This document shows, piece by piece, positions 1 to 9,264 of a stretch of 17,166 bases of DNA. Location: assembly GCF_004359215.1 (NCBI RefSeq), contig NC_090620.1, positions 269,275 to 286,440 on the forward strand, read 5' to 3'. Source of the DNA: Bremia lactucae. Taxonomy: Eukaryota > Oomycota > Peronosporomycetes > Peronosporales > Peronosporaceae. How positions within the stretch are numbered: position 1 is the first letter of the stretch; every line of letters begins with the position of its first letter. The notes below the pieces were generated by a model, which ran no database searches, was not told the origin of the DNA, and saw nothing but the letters and a program-made list of their open reading frames with translations. Made by a program: the position numbers and the translations under genes.

Positions 1-536
1 CCTTTCCGTGTACTGCATCGCAGAGGCAATGCGTACACAATAGAATTGCCACGTAGGATGCGAACGCATCCTACGTTTTACGTTGGTCGGCCCCGCCCGT
101 ACCATCAGTACGCTGCTTCTTCCGAGGACGGATTTGACCACCCTTTTCAAGAATCCCTAAAAGATTCTTGTGATCGCAAACCAGATTTTCATGTTGAACC
201 TGAAGTTTCTCATGCCGGTTCCGAATATCCTCGAAACTGCGATGAGCTGACGACAGCTCATCGTGAACAGTATGATATTTCCGTTCGTACTCCAACATGG
301 AGTACGCACTCTTCGAACGGTCTTCCAACCGCTCGATATGGTGAGCCTGCACCGTCTGCTCCAACGAGCGACGCTTGCCGCGCTCGTGGTCAAGTCCCTC
401 CTTCAAAACATGAAGGAAGCAAACGATTTTGTCGATCTTCGACTCTAGATCCGACACACGGTTCGGATCTAATTTTTCCTCCTCCACCACAACCTTTGGT
501 GGATTCCCACGGTGGTAAACGTTTCCTTGTGGAACG
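1..536 (+). repeat. Long direct repeat, left copy
   Basis: Bases 1-536 match 16631-17166 without visible indels and with only scattered substitutions. The repeat is limited by the window ends, so it is probably longer. It covers the integrase tail up to the start of the chromodomain and marks two young copies of one gypsy family on the same strand, about 16.6 kb apart. Confidence 0.95.
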
Positions 537-873
537 TATCCAGAACCACCGTGATGTGAAGGGGCAGCGACTAAGTTATCTTGTTCGCTGGCGCGGTTAT
601 CCACCTTCACATGACAGCTGGGAGTCTCTTTCCCACCTGGTTGCTGACATTAAAGGCCTCGTCCGTCAGTATGACGAGACCCATCCGATGGTTCAGACGG
701 TCCATCGGAAAACTAGCGCCCCTGGTGCATTAAATTTGATTGCAAAATGTCAATCGCATCCCGCATCTCAACCGAGATGCGAGCCCTTCCCCAGGGCGAA
801 GAAAGGGAATAGACATCCCCTTTTACCCTCTTTGAGTCGTCTACACAACACGGACAGGGATCACCCCATGTGA
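1..873 (+). CDS. Ty3/gypsy integrase C-terminal part with chromodomain, 5' end outside window
   Basis: The frame is open from the first base. It begins in the integrase C-terminal (GPY/F-type) segment, with PFRVLHRRGNAYTIELPRR then HPTFYVGRPRPYHQY, which normally follows the DDE catalytic core. A low-complexity linker of about 130 codons follows. A chromodomain lies at about 523-680 (FLVERIQNH, YLVRWRGYPPSHDSWE, GLVRQYD), including the aromatic residues typical of the fold. Integrase inserts retroelement cDNA, and chromodomains in chromoviruses are thought to steer insertion to marked chromatin. The last roughly 50 codons (after about 715) overlap the antisense frame and are probably read-through, because the copy at 9265-10860 stops soon after the chromodomain. 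The frame is intact where visible. The almost identical copy at 16631-17166 shows what precedes it. Confidence 0.85.
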   Translation, partial: PFRVLHRRGNAYTIELPRRMRTHPTFYVGRPRPYHQYAASSEDGFDHPFQESLKDSCDRKPDFHVEPEVSHAGSEYPRNCDELTTAHREQYDISVRTPTWSTHSSNGLPTARYGEPAPSAPTSDACRARGQVPPSKHEGSKRFCRSSTLDPTHGSDLIFPPPPQPLVDSHGGKRFLVERIQNHRDVKGQRLSYLVRWRGYPPSHDSWESLSHLVADIKGLVRQYDETHPMVQTVHRKTSAPGALNLIAKCQSHPASQPRCEPFPRAKKGNRHPLLPSLSRLHNTDRDHPM

Positions 874-1845
874 GGCATGGAAGTTCAGCCTCACGTGACA
901 ACCGATGCAATTTATACTTTACACCAGTTGGAGTTCGTTTCTCGAACTTAACCCGAATCGCGTTAAGTCTTTGAAGCCAGGCTTCGCGTCCAATGTCTTT
1001 AACATTGAGAATGAACGCGCTCCAAGCTTGCATAAGCGAGACTATATCTCGCTTATTGTTGCCACTATACCATCGATGCTTGAAAAAAGCATCGAGATAA
1101 AATCTTCCTCAGCGCAAAAGTTCATCGCGCTGGGACCAAGGCCATGTAGCTTTGTCGCAATAAATAAGGGATATTTATTGTGAGGAGTAGTCTCTCTCTT
1201 CAGACAAGCTATTGATTAGCCGTTCGGGCAAAAGCCACGGCTTCTTTTCAGGAGCAAGATGATACATTTTACTGTCTTCACTCCCCTGAGTGGTACCCAC
1301 TGAAGCAGAGGTACCACAAGAACTTTTATTACGATGGCTTACGCCATCGTCATCACCTTGCACAGAAACAGGTGCAGGCGACCGTACGGGAGACGGAATG
1401 GGCGATGAAAGATGATCCTCAGTGTCGAAACCAAATAGACTATTAACTCGTCTATCAGGATGAGCCCTCTCATTCGAAGGTTCATAGTCAGCCGCCTGAT
1501 GTCTATCAGGCGACTGTTCTATTCCCCCCGAGTCGGCCATTTCGTCCGACTCGCATTCGTAGTGGACCTCCAAATAAGGGTCGTATTCACGTGGTGAACC
1601 ACCACGTGCACCCGCAACATCTAGTGTTGCGCGAGAAAACGATACTACGGCAGACGTTCCGTCTGCCGAAGAGACAATAGTGCGTCACCCGCGGCTGCAT
1701 GAACCGCAGCCGAAGGCTCCGCACTACCAGCACCCCGCATGGATTTATTCTTCATGCGATGGAATTGAAAATGATGGTTCTGACCAATCAAAATCATTTT
1801 TAAATCAAGCGGTCACATAGTGACCACTCCATCCAATGGCAGTCA
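8..1845. repeat. Dense array of short perfect inverted repeats (hairpins)
   Basis: Perfect stems of at least 8 bp read by eye, as span (stem length): 51-76 (12), 148-170 (8), 240-263 (9), 286-306 (9), 446-471 (9), 684-709 (8), 762-781 (8), 1032-1056 (10), 1073-1095 (9), 1158-1180 (8), 1290-1317 (8), 1331-1350 (8), 1493-1512 (8), 1529-1553 (8), 1588-1608 (9), 1648-1668 (9). Stems of 7 bp include 399-417 and 870-894. Most loops are 2-12 nt. They run through the integrase linker, the chromodomain and the antisense frame. With uniform bases and loops of 2-15 nt, about 0.4 stems of 8 bp or more would be expected in this length. No family name is known to me for such a feature. Confidence 0.85.
713..1797 (-). 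pseudogene. Antisense ORF (aORF) of the gypsy element, copy 1
   Basis: This frame lies on the strand opposite to integrase, between chromodomain and 3' LTR. Reading minus, an ATG at 1797 (or 1755) opens a frame that shifts by one near 1690 and then stays in one frame to 713, broken only by stops at about 1175 and 1108. Visible pieces are a Ser/Asp/Glu-rich N-terminal part (ESDEMADS near 1545), KKPWLLPERL near 1230, and a conserved block near 1030-900: QAWSAFILNV, IGREAWLQRLNAIRVKFEKR, KLHRLSREAELPCL, then GDPCPCC. The block recurs in the copies at 7420-7775 and 10862-11725 with mainly synonymous codon differences at conserved residues, so I think it coded for protein. I do not recognise the family; the Cys-rich end could bind metal. 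The start is only about 80 bp from the LTR, so an antisense LTR promoter is possible. Confidence 0.6.
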
Positions 1846-1860
1846 GAGTGATTGTCGTTT

Positions 1861-1873
1861 AAGGGAGAGGTGA
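1861..1873 (+). other. Polypurine tract
   Basis: AAGGGAGAGGTGA directly precedes the LTR start TGTAAC. This is the position and composition of the plus-strand primer of an LTR retrotransposon. The copies at 11891-11901 (+) and 7164-7175 (-) end in the same GGTGA. Confidence 0.75.
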
Positions 1874-2587
1874 TGTAACCGGGTGTATCGTTACATGAAA
1901 TTAAAACTGAAGGTTGTTAATTAATATATTATCTAAAAGGTAGGTAATATTTGGAGAATATTACTTTATATAGTAATGCTCGGAAATCTTATCCATAAAA
2001 AGGTACACGCCGTTATATCTATTTATACCGCAGACTAATCAGCTGTAAATGTAAACAAAGAGAGAGAGACAGGTAAGATTTCAATTGCATGTTTAGTATT
2101 AGCTTATAATCAAGTTAGCATTAACAGATAGAAAGAAGAAGAAACTTTATTATATTAATACATTTTTCATTTAGCCCTCTTTAAGGTAGTTGTCTTAAAG
2201 AGTAGTCTTCCTCTGCACGTACTAGTGTACGTGAACTGACGTAAGACACCACTCGCAACTGAAGCAGTGCGAAGCGAACTTGTACGGAAGCAGTGCGAAG
2301 TGACTTTTACGGAAGCAGCGCGAAGTGGGCTTGTACGGAAGCAGTGCGAAGTGGACTCGGACGGAAGCAGTGCGAAGTGGACTTGTACGGAAGCAGTACG
2401 GAAGCAGTGCGAAGTGGACTTGTACGGAAGCAGTGCGAAGTGGACTTGAACGGAAGCAGTGCGAAGTGGACTTGTACGGAAGCAGTGCGAAGTGGGCTTG
2501 CACGGAAGCAGTGCGAAGTGGACTTGTACGGAAGCAGTGCGAAATGGACTTGTACTGAAGCAGTACAAGTCGTAGTGCCCCGTTACA
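1874..2587 (+). mobile_element. LTR family A, 3' LTR (714 bp)
   Basis: The LTR begins TGTAACCGGG and ends CCCCGTTACA, so it has TG...CA ends inside a 10-bp near-perfect terminal inverted repeat. It follows a polypurine tract and the integrase-chromodomain region, so it is the 3' LTR of the element entering from the left. Apart from the minisatellite it aligns along its length with the 440-bp LTR at 13132-13571. Its first 24 bp, with the preceding A, form a hairpin (ATGTAAC...GTTACAT, 1873-1896). The extra length compared with the other copy comes from the 26-bp tandem repeat near the 3' end. Confidence 0.9.
2261..2567 (+). repeat. 26-bp minisatellite inside the LTR
   Basis: The unit is GAAGCAGTGCGAAGTGGAC followed by TTGTACG. 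Units start at 2261, 2287, 2312, 2338, 2364, 2390 (11-bp partial), 2401, 2427, 2453, 2479, 2505, 2531 and 2557 (partial). This gives eleven near-full units with scattered point changes. The LTR at 13132-13571 has one unit and a partial one, so the array expanded in this copy. The unit has no stop codon in most frames and 26 is not a multiple of 3, so several long spurious frames open across it on both strands. Confidence 0.95.
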
Positions 2588-2655
2588 GGCAGTGCCGTAC
2601 ACGATTGATAATGAAAAAGCTGGGTAACAAAAACACTTATATAATTACAGACTAA

Positions 2656-2880
2656 TTAGAAGCCATAAACACAAGCTGGGTACACACCCAGTGTTCTCCT
2701 CAGGGGCTTAGTAACGCCCCTGCAACATTCAACAGATGTGTAACAAATCTGTTGAGACCGGTGCGAGAATTCGCACCGAGTTATTTTGACGATGTATTCG
2801 TCCATAGCCGGGCCATGGACGGAAAGACGGACGTGGAAGTTCATAAAACTCACGTTCGTCAGGTCCGTCGGCTTGCTTAA
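2656..2880 (+). pseudogene. Gypsy reverse transcriptase fragment
   Basis: Reading from about 2671, the frame gives the RT palm motifs PQGLSNAPATFNR and then FAPSYFDDVFVHS, where the YxDD catalytic motif is present as YFDD. It continues SRAMDGKTDVEVHKTHV and stops near 2880. Only about 70 codons remain, with no fingers, RNase H or integrase parts, so it is a fragment. It lies 70 bp beyond the LTR and 230 bp before the monooxygenase start. Its closest relative in the window is the minus-strand RT at 7790-9262. It contains hairpins at 2701-2722, 2729-2754 and 2799-2821. Confidence 0.85.
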
Positions 2881-3109
2881 ACCATATCGGAACACGGATT
2901 GCCAAAAATATCAATATTTGAAGGGTGAGGGCTAATTTAATGAAAAGTTGGGGCTGAATAACGCTTCCCTTCTCTTAATATGTATAAACTAAATTAACAA
3001 CCTCACTTCTACGTGTGGTCATGTGTTGCCTCTTCGTGCGACGAAATTTGGCACGAAAGTATATTTCAGATATAACCTTCAAAATGATATTAATTACTGT
3101 ATTTCGGTA

Positions 3110-5488
<2,379 letters not shown>

Positions 5489-5695
5489 TTATATCCTGAG
5501 AAAGACTTCGCCGTGATAAGTAAGCAACACATCAAAATATATACAACTGAAGGATGCAGTACAAAACATCATATTGTGTATATGGCTCCTCGTCAAGCTA
5601 GCAGATCTAAAACCCCAGTAGCCCAACTCATATCTGCATCTTCTGCTAAAAAGTGCTACTTATCTTACACTAATGCCATTAATAAAATTCATTTA

Positions 5696-6781
5696 TTAAC
5701 GAGCCACGAGCGATTCAATGTCAATGGCGCCTGCACTCAACTTTCTCTTTGAATGACTCGACTTCGACACAAAGCTTGATAATGGAATTGTCACACCTAA
5801 AAATGCGAGTGACTTGTCGTTCTTTGGCATTAAACCAGGCGGATTAAGCGTGTAAATCGCCGTACTGATAACTGTAAGTGCCATGGCTACCATCGCATGG
5901 TGGCCAAATGGTTTACCATTAAAATGCGTCTCGAGCAAAGCTGTGAGTACCATTCCTCCAACAACAGCGAAGCCCTTCTCCACATTTCCACAGTCTCGAA
6001 TCACAAAGCCCACCAATACTCCTCCAAGTGCCTGGCACATTAGTGCACCGAGTGTCATGACGCTCCAGCCGTCCCACAAGCTTTCGTGCGAATCTTGGTA
6101 CTTTCTGCTTGGCTTAATTCCGTCCTGCACAAAAGAAAGTGCTAGGAGCATCATTTCGCCAAGCACACTGAGCTCCACTGTTACCATGTACTGATCTCGT
6201 TTTTTATTCTGCAAGGCCCTCTGAATGATACTTCCAGCCAGTGCTGAAAGCACGGCGCCTAATAGCGCTTGGTACACTCCTGTGAATTCGTCAGCGTCAG
6301 CCTTGCGCTCTTTCGAGTTGATGATTGTTTTATACGACGTTGTCATGAGTATTGCAGCCACACAAAGAAGTGCTAGTGCTATAAGTTGCAGCGGGGATTG
6401 GCGTACACCCAGCAGAAGATACACCAGTAGCGCCGTCCAAATAATTTTAGTCTGGTTCAGCACATTAAATGTCACACCATCGAGAGCCAACACAGCCGCA
6501 TTATTAAGCAGGTTTTGGAGTATGTAGATAAGCGCAGGTAGTACTGTCGTGGCTAAGGCGGCGCGCAAGCTCCAAGTCTTGAGTTGGTTAAGTAGACCGG
6601 CTTCGCCGCGCCTTAAACTGAGAGGTCCTATCGCTAATAGTAGCTTCAGCGCTTCAACAACTCCTACACGCAGCCGAATGTCGCCTGCCTTTGAAGTATA
6701 CCAGCCTAAAAGCACCGGCTGTATCCCTACTTGAAGCGTTAAAAGCAGCAACAGCGCTGCCTTATGTGCTGTCGAAACCAT
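5696..6781 (-). CDS. Nucleotide-sugar transporter, SLC35A-like
   Basis: Single exon, 361 residues, with a stop codon in frame three codons before the ATG. The product is a polytopic membrane protein with about ten hydrophobic segments, beginning at HKAALLLLLTLQVGIQPVLLGW. The segment FNVLNQTKIIWTALLVYLLLG matches the conserved Q-x-K region of the UDP-galactose / UDP-GlcNAc / CMP-sialic acid transporter family, and a glycine-rich late helix (VEKGFAVVGGMVLTALLE) follows. Such proteins exchange a nucleotide sugar for the nucleoside monophosphate across the Golgi or ER membrane to feed glycosylation. The exact sugar cannot be told from sequence alone. The C-terminus is a short cytosolic tail rich in Ser/Lys. 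The length is normal for the family and I see no damage. An LTR fragment lies about 250 bp upstream on the same strand. Confidence 0.85.
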   Translation of the reverse strand: MVSTAHKAALLLLLTLQVGIQPVLLGWYTSKAGDIRLRVGVVEALKLLLAIGPLSLRRGEAGLLNQLKTWSLRAALATTVLPALIYILQNLLNNAAVLALDGVTFNVLNQTKIIWTALLVYLLLGVRQSPLQLIALALLCVAAILMTTSYKTIINSKERKADADEFTGVYQALLGAVLSALAGSIIQRALQNKKRDQYMVTVELSVLGEMMLLALSFVQDGIKPSRKYQDSHESLWDGWSVMTLGALMCQALGGVLVGFVIRDCGNVEKGFAVVGGMVLTALLETHFNGKPFGHHAMVAMALTVISTAIYTLNPPGLMPKNDKSLAFLGVTIPLSSFVSKSSHSKRKLSAGAIDIESLVAR

Positions 6782-7027
6782 GTTTGACTAATAATGATAA
6801 ATGCGGTCTCACGCTTACCTGTGTTGCTTCTTCACGAAACGATTTGGTTGAATAGAGATGCAAATCGATGGTTGCCTCTCCTAATACCACTTGTTTCAAT
6901 TCTCAATATGTTGTAATTTGACGGTCGCACATCACTAGGACGAAGTGTGCAAAACTAGTGAACTAGAAGGTAAATATGAAACCATTATACAAATGTTTTA
7001 TCTCCTCAACAGTTTAAAAGCAACTCT

Positions 7028-7163
7028 TACGGAGCCATTAAGTCAAAAATAAAAGATTAAAGTTTGTACAGTAGTTCTTTATTTATTTCCTCTCATGGAA
7101 AATATTATTTATTTTATTCCTCTTCTAAAAAATATTATTTATGTAACAAGACGCCCCGTTACA
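7028..7163 (-). mobile_element. LTR fragment (family A variant), minus strand
   Basis: Reading minus from 7163, the sequence starts TGTAACGGGG, then a GTTACAT hairpin partner (7141-7164), and follows the 11902-12404 LTR (AAATAATATTTT, then ATGAGAGGAAATA, then TTTTGACTTAAT). Homology fades near 7028 and the 3' end of the LTR is missing. It is preceded on the minus strand by a GGTGA-ending purine tract. It points toward the transporter gene start, about 250 bp away. Confidence 0.7.
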
Positions 7164-7175
7164 TCACCCATCCTT
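7164..7175 (-). other. Polypurine tract, minus strand
   Basis: On the minus strand AAGGATGGGTGA abuts the LTR start at 7163, as in the other two LTRs with a flanking 3' region. This fixes the minus orientation of the LTR fragment. Confidence 0.6.
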
Positions 7176-7419
7176 AAACAACAGTGACTTTAGTGACTGA
7201 TGTAAAGTGACAGAGAGTACTATTTCTGTATATTAGCACTTGCTCGTTTTAAATTCCAACAATTGATTGCGCATGGTATCGAACACGTTCGCGTCACCTT
7301 TTGAGGCAGCAAAGCTGGCAACTGCACGGCTCAGTGCATGCAAATGTTTCAGTAGACGCTAATGCGCCAGCTGCGGGAAAAAATCACCGCCTACTTCAAT
7401 TGGAGGTGACCGGTATAAG
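7176..7419 (-). other. 3' non-coding part of a gypsy element with a 41-codon ORF
   Basis: The part nearest the LTR aligns with 11790-11890 upstream of the other LTR (shared TTGGAATTT and GTCACT blocks). Within it, minus-strand 7358-7233 stays open for 41 codons (RLLKHLHALSRAVASF, then TMRNQLLEFKTSKC, stop) after an in-frame TAG. The helical look is suggestive, but the other copies do not keep this frame, so it may be chance. The junction to the oppositely oriented fragment at 7420 lies somewhere in 7270-7420. Confidence 0.35.
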
Positions 7420-7775
7420 TCACCTGTAATTCCCATTGCCGGTGGCAGGGCATGGCCTGGACCCTAAAAGCAAGAAAGACATGGGTCTCCCACGATAGGC
7501 AAGGTATCCTGCCTCTCTAGACAAATGTTGCAGCTTGTAGCGTGCACCGACTACGGTTCGTTTTTCGAATTGATCACGGAAAGCATCCAATTTGTCATGC
7601 CAGACCTCGCGGCCTATGCTTCCCAAGCTTGAATCAAAGGAATGTCATCCTTTTCGCCCGCTTACATGTGCACCACCGATGCCATCGATAGAGTTCATTT
7701 CATCCTCACCAGGCTTATACAGCCTGAATTATTCGAATAACGGAATATGGTATCGGTCGTTGGTCATACCAGACC
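7420..7775 (-). pseudogene. Antisense ORF (aORF) of the gypsy element, copy 2
   Basis: On the minus strand this carries the same conserved block as copy 1: PLIQAWEA, a deletion of about seven codons, then IGREVWHDKLDAFRDQFEKR, GARYKLQHLSREAG, and after a +1 shift VGDPC. Upstream (7700-7775) it aligns at base level with the third copy (GEDE motif). It is broken by frameshifts, stops and the deletion. Its parent element lay in plus orientation here, opposite to the reverse transcriptase remnant at 7790-9262, so an inversion junction sits near 7780. Confidence 0.55.
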
Positions 7776-8183
7776 AACGAGTTAGGCCTAAGGAGGCAGA
7801 CTTCCTTTAAGACCCTCATTAGAGGACCCTCATCTCTTGTGAGATGTGCGAAGGGATTGAGAATCTCCAATCCTTTTACGAGCGCGGGAAGCGCTCGTAC
7901 ATGTCTCGGTGGGCTTACCGTAGACAGCAAGTACGCCGCTAAGCCGAGGAACTTTCGAAATCCCTTTACATTGACAAGCGCAGGCCAGTCGGTGATCGCC
8001 CTGACCTTTTCCAGATCAGGGCTTACACCACTCAAGAAGTGGTATTCGCTTGCAGCGACTATGCACTTCTTGAGATTTGCATACAGCTTATGCCTACGCA
8101 TTATGTAAGAACCTTTTTGGACGTGGGCACGATGAACTTTAACGTCCGACTTCCCATTCATTGCTCTGCTATGAATGAATACG

Positions 8184-8188
8184 TCATC
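8184..8188. other. Target site duplication (TCATC), left; partner 8673-8677
   Basis: TCATC borders the inserted LTR on both sides, at 8184-8188 and 8673-8677. Removing the LTR and one copy rejoins the reverse transcriptase frame across the YxDD motif. This proves that the LTR arrived by integrase-mediated insertion. Confidence 0.9.
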
Positions 8189-8672
8189 TGTAATGGGGCA
8201 CACATCGGTTGGAGAACCGTTGTTGTGATACATTTACTTTATGGGTAAAATACCCTTTTATCTAATTTCAAAATAGTTAGTTACTTAAATCCCATTTATT
8301 ATAATTAACAAATGTGGTCACCGCCAGATTTAAATCTGGCGGCCAAAATCTATTTTTAATTAGCTAGGGTAAGTTTTTAAATTTAAATAATTAAATAAAG
8401 TGCAGTTCTCCTTTAGATCTTAAAGCGTTAAGTGTCTTCCTAAGGCTTGCGCAGTGATCTGTAAGAGATAGAAGCCTTTCTAAGGCATATTCTTTTGGGC
8501 ACTAGTTGCCACTTGTTCTACGAACCCCTGAATCCCTTGAACTAGGATTCCTTAAGCTTTAATAGCTTGTACGACTCCCTGAGTTGTTAAACCCATTAGT
8601 TCAATATAACTTAGTGACTCTCTGAGTCTGAAAGTCTTCCTCTGACTTTAGGAGCGAGGTAGCTCCGCTACA
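8189..8672 (-). mobile_element. Solo LTR, family B (484 bp)
   Basis: Reading minus, it runs from TGTAGCGGAGC at 8672 to CCCCATTACA at 8189, with TG...CA ends and a 5-bp target duplication. There is no internal element sequence, so the rest was lost by LTR-LTR recombination. It is homologous, in inverted orientation, to 13655-14117 and in part to 12940-13131. It carries an internal inverted repeat around the CCGCCAGATTTAAATCTGGCGG palindrome (8321-8342). Confidence 0.9.
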
Positions 8673-9264
8673 TCATCACAATAACTCGGTGCGAAATCCC
8701 GCACTGATCTCAACAGATTGGTAAGATATCTTTAAAAGTCGCAGAGGCATTACTAAGCCCCTGTGGCATTAGTAGCCACTCCCATAGTATTCCTCTTAAG
8801 GTACTTACTGCTGTAAAAGGGATATCCTGTTCACGAATAAGGATCTGACAGAATGTATTCGTTAGATCCATTGACAAAACGAAAGTACTCTTTGACATAC
8901 CTTCAATTATTACGTCTTTCGTGAAATCGGTGTTTGAGCCGGTACCGTTGCCGCGTTCAATTTATTAAACGCATGCACAATCAGCCACTCTCCTTGTTGC
9001 TTTACGCACATAGGAGGTCGAAGAGCTATGTGGAGAGGTTGACTTCCTCACATGGCCCGCTGCTTAGAGATCGGCAAAGAATCTGTCGATCGCTTATACT
9101 TGCTCACAAGGCAATGGTAACACAGTATTTCTATCCTGGTATCAGGTCGACTTCGCGTCGAGCGCCTTTATCATTCGGCAACTCGCACTGTACGAATTCA
9201 GGGAATACATCCTTGAATTCGATCAAATCCTTATATAAACGATTTGTCTTCGAAGACTCCCAGG

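Larger units (their letters stand above)
7790..9262 (-). pseudogene. Gypsy reverse transcriptase remnant, interrupted by a solo LTR
   Basis: Reading minus from about 9262: IEFKDVFPEF and ELPNDKG (the spacer before RT), a degenerate stretch, GEWLIVHAFNKLNAATVPAQ (frameshift near 8930), FVLSMDLTNTFCQILIREQD, WEWLLMPQGLSNASATF, then the YxDD region. There the frame is split at 8188/8678 by a 484-bp LTR and its 5-bp duplication. It resumes as DDVFIHSRAMNGKSDVKVH, then KLYANLKKCIVAASEYHFL, and DWPALVNVKGFRKFLGLAAY. Beyond about 7950 the polymerase is lost and sequence from the 3' region of the element (7790-7860) follows directly, so RNase H and integrase have been deleted. It is clearly dead. Confidence 0.85.

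Noticed and set aside
2261..2567. CRISPR-like regular repeat
   Set aside because: Units are contiguous with no unique spacers, and the array lies inside an LTR of a eukaryotic element.
2167..2655. Several overlapping ORFs of 60-133 codons on both strands
   Set aside because: They are translations of the 26-bp minisatellite, which has few stops in any frame; no conserved protein is implied.
3023..3109. Upstream extension of the monooxygenase
   Set aside because: The frame opens with a TTG, and the FAD-binding strand begins naturally after the ATG at 3110.
5513..5752. Small plus-strand ORF between the two host genes
   Set aside because: It overlaps the transporter 3' end, has no motif and fits the 3' untranslated region.
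5883..6734. Three plus-strand ORFs of 61-103 codons
   Set aside because: They are antisense shadows of the transporter gene.
6782..6830. 5' UTR intron of the transporter (GTAAGC ... ATTATTAG)
   Set aside because: It would be only about 31 bp, shorter than any credible intron here.
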